Below are positions 1 to 8,300 of a stretch of DNA of 12,527 nt, piece after piece. The stretch is from NCBI GenBank assembly GCA_002315195.1, contig DCGD01000014.1, forward strand, positions 1 to 12,527. Reading direction: 5' to 3'. Within the stretch, counting starts at the first letter, position 1, and each line of letters starts with the position of its first letter. Both the position numbers and the translations under genes were made by a program. The DNA is from Prevotellaceae bacterium UBA1787. GTDB taxonomy: Bacteria > Bacteroidota > Bacteroidia > Bacteroidales > Bacteroidaceae. The notes under the pieces were generated by a model, which worked only from the letters and a program-made list of their open reading frames with translations, was not told the DNA's origin and did no database searches.

Positions 1-22
1 TAATACAAACCAAATAGTCAAT

Positions 23-1129
23 ATGAAACAGATTAAGTTTGCAATATTTTGTTTTCTCCTATGTGCTTGCGGAGGTTCGAATAAAAAAGGCACACACGTC
101 ACCTTGCAAAGTTTGGAAGAGAAACATGCAACCGGTGTTGTTTTGATTAAGAACACTTATTATTATAGCATTGATTTTGATTCCAACCTCACGGTATATT
201 TTACCGGCCTGGACAAGAATGGCAATCTGCAAGGAACCACCTTTGACCTTGAAGAAATGAAACCGGTCACGTCGTATGGCACAGGGTTCTTTGTATCTGA
301 TGATGGCATCATTGCCACAAATTCCCACGTGGCTTGCCCTTCGTTTTCAACAAAAGATGCAAGGGCAGCTATTGTTAATGCTTTTAACAACCTTGCTGAG
401 AAAACACAAGACGTCATCAATCAACAAACCGAAAAATTGGGGGAACTACGCTTGCTTATTGATGCGGGACACTCAGAATATGCGAGTCGATACAAACAAT
501 TGACCAACCAGCGAGACAACAACCAAAAACTGATAAATGTTATCAGCAGGCTGAACTCAGCGGAATGTGAATACATGCGTCATTGCGACATCGGCATAGC
601 CTTGAACAACACACATGTAAGAGAAACGGACGACTTTATGGATTGTGTTTCCATCGCCAACGACACGGAACATGATTTGGCATTGTTGCAACTGAAATCA
701 AAAGATACGCCGAACAAAGCGCATATTTTTAAGGTGACCCGAACTTCATCTTCCAAAAAACGCAGACCTGACAACGATGATGAAGATGAAGACGATGGAA
801 CGACCAAAAAAAGAAGATCAAAGCGCAATTCCGATATAGGAAAAACACTCTACATGATTGGCTTTAATCTCGGACCGCAACTTGCATTGACAAAAGAAGG
901 CATCAAGGCACAGATTACCAAGGGTGAAGTGACTCAAGATACCGATGAAGATCATTTTATGTACTCCATACCGGCTTTGCACGGTTCGAGTGGTTCACCC
1001 ATCATTGATACGAGAGGAAAACTTGTCGCCATTAATTTCGCCGGAATGGATGACACACAGAGTTTCAATTTCGGTATCAAGGCACAGCATCTCGCAAAAC
1101 TGTTAAAAGAAAATTCATCAAGTGACTAA
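23..1129 (+). CDS. Trypsin-like (S1/HtrA-type) serine protease, lipoprotein
   Basis: This is a 368-residue envelope protease. The N-terminus is a lipoprotein signal (hydrophobic FAIFCFLLCAC, lipid-carrying Cys16). The chymotrypsin-fold triad is readable: GTGFFVSDDGIIATNSHVA with His102, EHDLALLQL with Asp218, and HGSSGSP with Ser323, followed by GKLVAINFAG, the usual strand after the catalytic serine. There is no PDZ domain, so it is not a complete DegP/HtrA. Two insertions are odd. Residues about 110-185, between His and Asp, are long, polar and probably helical/coiled-coil. Residues 244-268 alternate basic, acidic and basic (KKRR, then DNDDEDEDD, then KKRRSKR). The residues after Cys16 (GGSNKK) lack an acidic surface-export signal, so a periplasm-facing location is inferred. 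The ATG at 23 is chosen because it gives the intact signal peptide. Substrate unknown; it could process a partner of the downstream system. Confidence 0.88.
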   Translation: MKQIKFAIFCFLLCACGGSNKKGTHVTLQSLEEKHATGVVLIKNTYYYSIDFDSNLTVYFTGLDKNGNLQGTTFDLEEMKPVTSYGTGFFVSDDGIIATNSHVACPSFSTKDARAAIVNAFNNLAEKTQDVINQQTEKLGELRLLIDAGHSEYASRYKQLTNQRDNNQKLINVISRLNSAECEYMRHCDIGIALNNTHVRETDDFMDCVSIANDTEHDLALLQLKSKDTPNKAHIFKVTRTSSSKKRRPDNDDEDEDDGTTKKRRSKRNSDIGKTLYMIGFNLGPQLALTKEGIKAQITKGEVTQDTDEDHFMYSIPALHGSSGSPIIDTRGKLVAINFAGMDDTQSFNFGIKAQHLAKLLKENSSSD

Positions 1130-1152
1130 CGCAACGACCTCAAGCCATATAC

Positions 1153-1198
1153 CCGAATACAATTTGATAATCAGCCTTGCGATTATTGCTTAATTCGG
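1153..1198. other. Nested inverted repeat (possible RNA stem-loop) between the first two genes
   Basis: An inner stem pairs ATAATC (1167-1172) with GATTAT (1181-1186). It is extended by GC (1174-1175) pairing with GC (1179-1180) around a CTT loop, with one bulged A. An outer pair, CCGAAT (1153-1158) and ATTCGG (1193-1198), encloses it. The element starts 24 bases after the protease stop codon. It lacks a clean run of T after the stem, so it is not a textbook intrinsic terminator. It may be an mRNA-end or attenuation structure. Confidence 0.4.
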
Positions 1199-1257
1199 TT
1201 GATTTTCACCAAAACATATACGCTTATTGAAAAAAACTGACACAATATTGGATTATC

Positions 1258-1683
1258 ATGAAAGAAACAAAAATCAATTCAACCAACTTCAATGAGATAA
1301 AGAAAATAATTGTCCTAGAACAACCAACCTTCATGGGATTTGACTCTAACGATGTTCGCCTTGCTTTGAACGGTAGGTCTGGCGTCATGTATCAAATGGC
1401 CAAAGATGACACCATGAGTATTCCTGAATTCATGAAGTCATTCTTCGATGAACTGAAACTGCGCGAACAAGTTATGCAAAGCACACAATGTCTTATTCAC
1501 ATAATGGCATCCAATGATGATGAGTTTACGATGGAACAATTGAACTTTGTCCATGACTTCACTGAATCTTTGGGTGAGAACAAAGAAATTAAATTTGGCT
1601 TAAGCGAAAGTAACAGCATCGAAAGAAAACAGATGACAATTACTGTTCTTTGCACAAATGAGGACAACTCGAAAGCAGGATGA
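1258..1683 (+). CDS. Stand-alone FtsZ C-terminal-like domain protein, no GTPase half
   Basis: This 141-residue protein matches the second half of FtsZ by eye. GFDSNDVRLALNGRSGVMYQ (27-46) lines up with the FtsZ T7 loop and helix region (NVDFADVKTVMSEMG...AMMG). TQCLIHIMASNDDEFTMEQL (76-95) lines up with the GVLVNITAGFDL...EF strand and helix. IKFGLSESNSIERKQMTITV (111-130) lines up with the VVIGTSLDPDMNDELRVTVV strands. Asp29 and Asp32 stand where the two T7-loop acids of FtsZ (D-x-x-D-V) are. The whole nucleotide-binding half is missing, and the 128 bases upstream do not encode one, so this is not a simple frameshift. The start is the first ATG; no Shine-Dalgarno is visible. Inference: a partner or cap subunit for a tubulin-family filament, perhaps that of the 3912-5339 protein. 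The fold match is by motif only. Confidence 0.66.
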   Translation: MKETKINSTNFNEIKKIIVLEQPTFMGFDSNDVRLALNGRSGVMYQMAKDDTMSIPEFMKSFFDELKLREQVMQSTQCLIHIMASNDDEFTMEQLNFVHDFTESLGENKEIKFGLSESNSIERKQMTITVLCTNEDNSKAG

Positions 1684-1778
1684 GAGAGTACCTGGAAATA
1701 TAAAGTTGACAATAAACATGCTTTCCTTCGTTCGTATATCAATACTATATGATGACATAATATGTAATGTTTTAGACT

Positions 1779-1987
1779 TTACAGTCCACATAGGATGAGA
1801 ACGACATCCACCTGCGGGTGTCCCGCCGGGTCTTGCAATTCTTCTTGACCAATACTTCCTCAAGTGCCGGACGGAACATCTCAAAGTCAACCAATGAAGC
1901 AACTCGCACAAGTGTATTCGACAATTTTTGGCAACCTTTTTCAAACCGACAACATATAAGTCTGCTTGAATGGTTGCTTTTTATCAA
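1779..1987 (-). pseudogene. Degraded N-terminal fragment of an IS5-like (DDE) transposase
   Basis: Read on the - strand, the frame from 1987 contains TLVRVASLVDFEMFRPALEE followed by VLVKKNCK. This resembles the N-terminal signature of IS5-group transposases in Bacteroidota (LVKL..LIDWE.FRP.LEE). At about 1832 the match moves to another frame by a -1 shift: DPAGHPQVDVVLIL (1832-1791), corresponding to the family's AG..P.DVVLMFKIL, and then stops at 1779-1781. The open frame has no ATG (it begins with TTG), and none of the catalytic DDE region is present. It is therefore a frameshifted and truncated relic. It marks a past insertion next to the promoter of the main operon. The family assignment is from remembered consensus. 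Confidence 0.6.
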
Positions 1988-2013
1988 TCTATCATAAAAA
2001 AATTGATTTTATG

Positions 2014-2043
2014 TTGGCAATTCGAAGAAAAAATATAACTTTG
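2014..2043 (+). promoter_or_regulatory. Bacteroidota-type promoter for the main operon
   Basis: A perfect -7 element of the TAnnTTTG type (TAACTTTG, 2036-2043) is followed by CA. A -33-like TTGG lies at 2014-2017, giving a spacer of 18-19 bases. Both fit the consensus of the Bacteroidota primary sigma factor. Transcription would start near 2050, leaving a leader of about 80 bases before the vWA gene. This is the best promoter match I found in the non-coding parts of the window. It suggests that the genes from 2133 onward can be transcribed independently of the protease and FtsZ C-terminal genes. Confidence 0.68.
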
Positions 2044-2098
2044 CAGCAATAGTGAGAACTAAATCATCTTTACAACCAAAAGAAGGAGATTTTCACTC

Positions 2099-2140
2099 AT
2101 GTGTCCAACATTAACTAAAAAGAGAAACCGGTATGATTAA
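2099..2140 (+). CDS. 13-codon leader ORF overlapping the vWA gene start
   Basis: ATG at 2099 opens a 13-residue reading frame (MCPTLTKKRNRYD) ending with TAA at 2138-2140. It is preceded by AAGGAG at 2083-2088, ten bases upstream, the clearest Shine-Dalgarno in the window. The vWA gene start (2133) lies inside its last codons, overlapping by eight bases. The vWA ATG itself has only a weak purine run before it. This layout suggests that ribosomes are loaded at the leader and restart on the downstream gene (translational coupling). The peptide sequence is not recognised. The strong ribosome site could also serve the vWA start by chance at long range. Confidence 0.42.
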   Translation: MCPTLTKKRNRYD

Positions 2141-3395
2141 ACAACTCCATTCATTGTTATGTATATCAATGGCTACGATATTGGTATCACCATTAGTCTG
2201 CTCTTGCGTCAAGCCGCACAATCAAGAATGCAAGAAATTGTTGGATAAAAACAAGATTGAGAAACAGTATGCCTCGTCGCATGAACCATCCATACAGAAT
2301 GTTTCAATCTATGTGGAGAATTCCGGCAGCATGGAAGGTTATGTCAATGGCAATACGGAGTTCAAGACCGACCTGTTCAATATCGTAAAGCTTTTGGGAG
2401 AAACACAAGCCGTCAACAAGAATTTCATCAATTCCGACATTTTCCCCGCCAATATTTCGGATGACCAGTTTTCCAATGGGATGTCTGTCAAGACGTTTCA
2501 GGAGTTGGGTGGAAATCGCATGAGTTCCAATATCGCCGAATTGATTGAAAAGGTCATAGATAGCAACAACGAAGGAGACTTGTCCGTTTTCATCTCGGAC
2601 TGTGTGTTTGACCCACAAAGCGACCCTGACATAGAAAAGCGACTCGCCCAACAAAAGATTACCATACAGACCGCCATTAAAAGAAAACTACAGAGCGACA
2701 AAGAATTCGGAGTAATGGTATATCGGTTGATGTCGTCGTTTACGGGTACATATTATAATAAGGTCAAGCCTCACTCTTCTTTGAATTCAATGTCTCGTCC
2801 ATATTTTGTGTGGTTCTTTGGTGACGCATACAGACTGAAAAAAGTGCGCCAACTGCTTGCCAACGATGTGGAATGCAGAACCATGTTTCAAGACGAGTCA
2901 CAAATCATGGTCCAGACAAACAATATCCCCGACATTCCATATTCTTGTCCTACAGCGAGATGTTCAAAAGGCCATGGCAAGCATATCGAGGAGCCAACTG
3001 TAAAGAACAACAAATTCAACTTTATGGTCCGAGTGGATTACAGCACACTTCCTTACAATGAAGAATATCTGAAAGACAAACGAAACTATGTCATACCTCA
3101 TAACAAGAACTATAGAGTCACTTCTGTTCATGCCTGTACAAAAGGTAAAGACAAATATACCCATGAACTGAAAGTCACCAAGACCAAAGGAAACGTCAAA
3201 GATAACACGATAATTGAAATAGAACTTAAACGCCCGAGTACCCCCGATTGGGCAGTCGAATACAATGATTCGTTAGGTGATGATTTCATAAAAGGCAATA
3301 GAAAAGACAGGACATTCGGTTTAAAGTCATATTTGGATGGCGTGCATGACGCTTTCGATGGCAGCATTGCAAATTTCACGATCTTGATAAAATAA
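2133..3395 (+). CDS. vWA-like lipoprotein with an atypical MIDAS
   Basis: This 420-residue protein begins with a lipoprotein signal: a hydrophobic stretch 7-22, then VCSC with Cys25 as the probable lipidated residue. The core looks like a von Willebrand A domain. Strand VSIYVENSGSMEGYV (57-71) carries Glu62-x-Ser64-x-Ser66 in place of the usual DxSxS metal-binding motif. LSVFISDC (150-157) supplies a later acidic MIDAS-type position (Asp156), and YFVWFFGD (224-231) looks like a further core strand. The C-terminal third (about 290-420) is a separate region rich in beta strands that I do not recognise. The role is probably metal-dependent or simple protein binding on the periplasmic side. It is the first gene of a tight operon, with 13 bases to the next. 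The start gives an intact signal peptide. The substitution of Glu for the first Asp leaves metal binding uncertain. Confidence 0.66.
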   Translation: MIKQLHSLLCISMATILVSPLVCSCVKPHNQECKKLLDKNKIEKQYASSHEPSIQNVSIYVENSGSMEGYVNGNTEFKTDLFNIVKLLGETQAVNKNFINSDIFPANISDDQFSNGMSVKTFQELGGNRMSSNIAELIEKVIDSNNEGDLSVFISDCVFDPQSDPDIEKRLAQQKITIQTAIKRKLQSDKEFGVMVYRLMSSFTGTYYNKVKPHSSLNSMSRPYFVWFFGDAYRLKKVRQLLANDVECRTMFQDESQIMVQTNNIPDIPYSCPTARCSKGHGKHIEEPTVKNNKFNFMVRVDYSTLPYNEEYLKDKRNYVIPHNKNYRVTSVHACTKGKDKYTHELKVTKTKGNVKDNTIIEIELKRPSTPDWAVEYNDSLGDDFIKGNRKDRTFGLKSYLDGVHDAFDGSIANFTILIK

Positions 3396-3408
3396 TATAC
3401 TAAACAAT

Positions 3409-3906
3409 ATGGGATTTTTTGAAACTATCTATTCTTGGTTTCACAGTTTCTACAATGAAACTCTGTGGACGACAGTAAGGGAAATTATTAGTGATGACGA
3501 CGAGTTGTTGTTTGCGGACAGTTTGTTTATTGTTGGCATTATCACCCTTGTCATTTCTTTCGTCATCGCCTTCGCTTATTATGTATGGCCCATCAACCAT
3601 CCAAAGTTAAATGCTTGGAAATCATGGATTTTAATGTTGGTTATCGCTGCTTGCATCAACTTTATGGTGGGAATAGGATGCGCCTATTCACGCGTGCAGT
3701 CTGTGAACAACGATGATGAAGCATGCGAACTTGTTCTTGGAGATGTATATGCTGACAATCCCGACTTGGGTTCCTGGATTGATACTCCGGATTATTTAGG
3801 ATTTGGACTTTCCAATTTGTTCGTTGGTTCCATATTTTTCATGATGTGTTGCATTCCGCTGACTTTTTACAATGGCAACGCACGCTTTTCTCCATTTAGA
3901 ACATAG
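3409..3906 (+). CDS. Small three-helix inner-membrane protein, function unknown
   Basis: This is a 165-residue integral membrane protein. Three hydrophobic segments are visible: about 38-61 (LFIVGIITLVISFVIAFAYY), about 73-92 (WILMLVIAACINFMVGIGCA) and about 130-152 (LGFGLSNLFVGSIFFMMCCI). A short acidic patch (SDDDE) precedes the first helix. A soluble loop of about 35 residues with Cys and many Asp/Glu (NNDDEACELVLGDVYADN) lies between helices two and three. No family is recognised. It sits 13 bases after the vWA lipoprotein gene and five bases before the tubulin-like gene, so it is almost certainly co-expressed with both. It could anchor the tubulin-like protein to the membrane or link it to the lipoprotein; this is inference from position only. 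Confidence 0.78.
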   Translation: MGFFETIYSWFHSFYNETLWTTVREIISDDDELLFADSLFIVGIITLVISFVIAFAYYVWPINHPKLNAWKSWILMLVIAACINFMVGIGCAYSRVQSVNNDDEACELVLGDVYADNPDLGSWIDTPDYLGFGLSNLFVGSIFFMMCCIPLTFYNGNARFSPFRT

Positions 3907-3911
3907 CCGTT

Positions 3912-5339
3912 ATGAGTAAACTATATGTTTTTGCCATTGGCGGAACGGGGTCGCGCGTCCTGAAATCACTGACTATGCTGATGGCCGCCGGAGTGGACGT
4001 ACCCGTTGACAAAATTGTTCCCATTATCATTGACACGGACGCGGCAGGAGGCAACAAAACCGACACCGTGAGAATCATGGATTTGTACCGCGAGTTTCAC
4101 GGGAGAATTGACCACAACGACCAACAAACCACATTCTTCAAAACAGTTCTTGAAAAGTTGTCCTTCCCTTCAAACGATTATGTTCTTCCAATAGGACAAA
4201 ATACGAACAAAAAATTCAAGGACTACATGGAATTTGCCACTTTTTCTGATAATAATAAGGCTCTTGTCAATATGTTGTTCTCAGATGACAATTTGGAAAC
4301 TGACATGACAGATGGGTTTATTGGCAATCCAAACATCGGCAGTGTCGTCATGAACCAATTCGCCCAGTCACCAGATTTTTTGACCTTTGCCAACGATTTC
4401 AACCCCGGGGATAGCATCTTCATCATAAGTTCCATTTTTGGAGGTACGGGGGCAAGCGGTTTTCCTCTCTTGCTCAAAAACCTTCGTCACGTTAATCCCA
4501 CACTACATATACCATCGGCTGACGCTATCCAAAATTCAAAGATTGGAGCCATCACGGTACTCCCATATTTCAAGCTATCCACGGGAGAAAAGGGAGATCC
4601 GGATTCCAACACATTTATTTCCAAAACCAAATCGGCATTGGCATACTATGACCATAACCTGAACAACCTTGACGCACTGTATTACATAGGCGACCCCGCT
4701 CATCAATCTTATGACAACAATCGTGGTGGCGCATCGCAAAAAAACAATGCACATTTCATTGAATTCGCTTCCGCCTTGGCGGTGATTGACTTTGCAAAAA
4801 AAATTGCATCTCTGCCCGTGAACACCACATACAAAGAGTACGGCATCAAAAACGATACCCGAAACATCACTTTCAAGGATTTGGAAATGATTGATTATCT
4901 TACACTTGCTAATCCAATGTCAACATTCACCTTGTTCTGTCAATATCTCACGAACAAGTTGAACGATTCGCTCGACCAAAAATGGATCAGCCAGGGAGAG
5001 CCTGATTACAAGCAATCTTTCTACGGCTCGCCTATTCATGAATCCTTAAATCAATTCACAAAGTTCTATTTGGATTGGTTGAAAGAAATGAAAGAAAACG
5101 ATAGATCATTCGAACCATTTAACCTGAACACGACGAATGACAATGTTTTTGGTTTTGTCAAGGGTGTAGAAACTAAAAAAGTGTTTAGTTCAAAGTCAAA
5201 CTGGGACTTATTCAACGATCGCCTGAACTCAGTAGATAAAGGAAAAATATCCAAGAGGCAAACAGACACCGCGGGGCGACTGATTGCCCACATGAATGAG
5301 GCGTGTACGCGACTGATTAAAGAAAAAGTTAAACTTTAG
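3912..5339 (+). CDS. Tubulin/FtsZ-like GTPase, divergent (Tubulin_2-like family)
   Basis: This 475-residue cytoplasmic protein has the layout of the tubulin superfamily. The N-terminal strand and T1-like loop are YVFAIGGTGSRVLKSL (5-20), followed by IIIDTDAAGG (38-47), comparable to the INTD region of FtsZ. FIGNPNIGS (136-144) is a probable family motif. The tubulin signature loop T4 is FGGTGASG (176-183), equivalent to GGGTGTG or GGTGSG. KIGAITVLPYF follows at about 211-221, as in the FtsZ strand after T4. The protein is longer than FtsZ, with a divergent C-terminal half and no FtsZ-type C-terminal conserved peptide. It probably binds GTP and may polymerise. It is flanked closely by a membrane protein gene and the actin-like gene. 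The conventional T7 catalytic loop cannot be placed with confidence, so hydrolysis is uncertain. It is distinct from the housekeeping FtsZ. Confidence 0.82.
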   Translation: MSKLYVFAIGGTGSRVLKSLTMLMAAGVDVPVDKIVPIIIDTDAAGGNKTDTVRIMDLYREFHGRIDHNDQQTTFFKTVLEKLSFPSNDYVLPIGQNTNKKFKDYMEFATFSDNNKALVNMLFSDDNLETDMTDGFIGNPNIGSVVMNQFAQSPDFLTFANDFNPGDSIFIISSIFGGTGASGFPLLLKNLRHVNPTLHIPSADAIQNSKIGAITVLPYFKLSTGEKGDPDSNTFISKTKSALAYYDHNLNNLDALYYIGDPAHQSYDNNRGGASQKNNAHFIEFASALAVIDFAKKIASLPVNTTYKEYGIKNDTRNITFKDLEMIDYLTLANPMSTFTLFCQYLTNKLNDSLDQKWISQGEPDYKQSFYGSPIHESLNQFTKFYLDWLKEMKENDRSFEPFNLNTTNDNVFGFVKGVETKKVFSSKSNWDLFNDRLNSVDKGKISKRQTDTAGRLIAHMNEACTRLIKEKVKL

Positions 5340-5353
5340 TAATTCAAATCACC

Positions 5354-8300
5354 ATGAGTAAGGTTTTTAGATACCACCAAGGAGGAACAGACAGCATAAG
5401 CGGCTGGGGCGTATCTGCCAAATATACTGACAAGGTCTATGGTCAAAACAAGGATTCCATACAAGATCCGGCTGGTGCCCAGGCGAGCAAGGAAATTACA
5501 TCCATTCCGAGCCCTTTCGCACGCATGGACCTGATCAAAGCGGCATTTGGCTTTGTCAATTCTATTGGTTTGGACGGTAATACCATCCATCACAAAATGG
5601 TGTCACATACGCTCGATGTGGCGCAGATGTTCTTTAGTTTCGACAAATACAAAGGATTGAAATTGCTTGAGATGATAAAATGGGACAGAAACACCTGCAT
5701 CAATGAATTGATAACAAGTAAAAATCCCAAACATCAGTTGTTTGGAAGAACGCTTGATCTGTTCATGGATCAGGATGCCGCGACATATAATTTTAACCAA
5801 ATGCGCAACATCTTTATGCTTCGCTACGTTGGACCTGGTTCTACAAAACAAATCAACATCATTGGTGCCACTTCTCCCGCTACTCTATTCTTCACTTCCG
5901 CAAACGATTGCTCCTGTGTAACAAAAAACATAAAGTTTGGTACGCATGGCGCCCTGGACCCAAACACCGATTCCTATGTCAAACTCTCCAGTCGAGATGA
6001 GAACTTCATCAAGTACATGTATGACTTGAGGGCATCCATTCCCGACTTTGCGACTTTGTTCAGCGAAGTCAATGCATACCTTGACAAGACATACGCTGAA
6101 TTGAATCCTAATCTGCAGCAATATATCAATGCCATTAATCAAAACACCCCTATCACCACAAGTTACGATGAATTGGAATATGCCATGGGGGTACCCGTCG
6201 AAATACTGGACTTTCCACTCGGAAAGTTACGGCCTATCGACATCGGCGCTACCAGTGATTTCGCCATTATAAGTAATCGGCAATTACAGAAAGTGCCGTT
6301 GGCACTGCCATGTGGCGCGTTTACACGAAAATGGAAATATACAACGACATACTGGGACCAAACCATAAGCGTCCCCTCCTCTAATAATAACGCTTTGTCT
6401 GACAGAACGTTGCCACAGGATGGTACGCTTTGGCCTTATTTGACAATGGGCGATTTCCTCGAACAGAACATCATCAAACTTGATAGCAAAGCCAAACCCA
6501 ACGATTTCTTCTACGGAAACATAAAAGACGAAACAGGCGAGTCACACTGCTTCCTGCTACCAATCAAAAAAACATACTTTGATTACTTCACCATTGACGA
6601 TTTAAAAAGGGATCTCCACATGGAATGTACCAAATCCGACGGAGTAGGTCTTCGGGTCAAGGTTCGTCTCGACATTCCGGTGAGGAAAGGAAAAGTCACA
6701 TACGAATGTAATTATTATGTGCCTTATTCCGATGGGGCGATATTCAATCCAAGGGATGGCGGCATTATTTCAATGAGTTTTACCATGACACTCTTCCCTT
6801 GTGTCAAATTCCCTCCCAACGTATCGGCGGATTATCGCCTGACATTGCTTTCACTTGATGATTATCAGATGAGCCTTGCCTGCTATAAGGATAACAACAC
6901 CGCCGTCAACCATACGGCCGTGTCCGATAGAAATACGGACAAAAATAAAGGAAAGATTGAGTCTCTGGCCCCCATCCAACCCATGTACGCCGTGCAGGAT
7001 TCGTTTGACTTCGTTCAATTGACGTTGAAGAACTCAAATATGGTTGACGCGCCTTCTTACAACGCCATCGTGATTCCCAAATGGCGCGGCAACGCAGGCG
7101 GAACTGAATTTGAGTTTGCCATTGACTTTGGAACCACCAACACACACATCGAGTATAAGGTGGATGGAAACCCCAGCAAGGCGCTTGACATTTCAGGCGA
7201 TAACATTCAAATCGCCTATTTAAATGATGATGCCGTAAACGACACCTTCATTTCAACTTCCATCCGAAATAATCAAGTTCCTTCTGTACTCGGCACAGAC
7301 ATCAAGTTCCCCATGAGAACGTTGTTGTCCTATCAGAAAGACACAAATTGGAACCAACCTTTCTGGCCATACATTACAGGCAACATGCCTTTCTACTATG
7401 GGTCCGTCGATAAGAATAAGTTTAACAATTTGGAGTCAGACCTTAAATGGAGTTCGCCAACGGAGATGATCAAGTGCTATCTCAGCAGCATCATGATGCT
7501 CCTTCGGAACAAGGTGCTGATGGAAGGCGGCGATTTGGCTTCCACCCACATTGTTTGGTTCTATCCTATCAGCATGTCCATAAACAGGTTGGGTGACATC
7601 TCCAACATTTGGGCCGAACTGTATCAAACTTATTTCGGTCCCGATGTAGCAAACCGATTGGTTTCCATACCGGAATCCATTGCGCCTTACACATATTATG
7701 CCGGAAGATTCGGTGGCGGATTGAATGTTCTCACCATTGACATCGGAGGTGGCACTACCGACGCATATATCGTGGACAACAACGCCAAACCTGCATTCAT
7801 CACCTCATTCCGCTTCGCAGCCAATTCTCTCTTTGGCGATGCTTTCAAGAAGGAAGGCGCTGACAGCAATGGATTCGTCCAAAAATTCAAGCCGCTGATG
7901 AAAGGCGTGGTGGATGCAAATCAACTTGGGATTGTCACAAGAGTATTGGACGATGTGGAAAACACGAAAGTCTCATCTGACTACATTTCACTTCTGTTTA
8001 CGTTAAAGGACAACAGCGACGTCGTCACGAAGGGCTGCCAAGACAATGTGGACTTCATGAAAATGCTGAAGAACGAAAACGGGGCGAAAACCCTTATGCT
8101 CATCTTCTATTCCGCCATCATATACTACATGGCTACGTTCATCAAGGCTATGAGCAAAAACAACACGAACATACGAGAACCACAATATTTGGCGTTTAGT
8201 GGCAATGGCTCCAAATTGCTCAACATCCTCGGTGTTGACAGCAACATCGGACAACAAATGCTTTCACGCTATACTAAACGTATGTTTGAAAAAATTTTTG

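Larger units (their letters stand above)
1684..2132. other. 449-base intergenic region: IS remnant, promoter and leader ORF
   Basis: Between the FtsZ C-terminal gene and the vWA gene there is no full-length gene. The first ~95 bases (1684-1778) show nothing recognisable. Positions 1779-1987 carry a broken transposase fragment on the - strand. Positions 2014-2043 carry a Bacteroidota-type promoter, and 2099-2140 a short leader ORF. A weak inverted repeat, ATCAAT (1983-1988) with ATTGAT (2002-2007), lies between the remnant and the promoter. Confidence 0.7.

Noticed and set aside
752..826. Nuclear-localisation-like signal in the protease (KKRR...KKRRSKR)
   Set aside because: The protein has a lipoprotein signal and stays in the bacterial envelope; basic runs flanking an acidic run are better read as a charged flexible loop. 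No secretion to a host is supported.
1814..1826. GCGGG-TGT-CCCGC hairpin as a terminator
   Set aside because: It has no T-run on either side and falls inside the transposase remnant, where it is explained by coding sequence.
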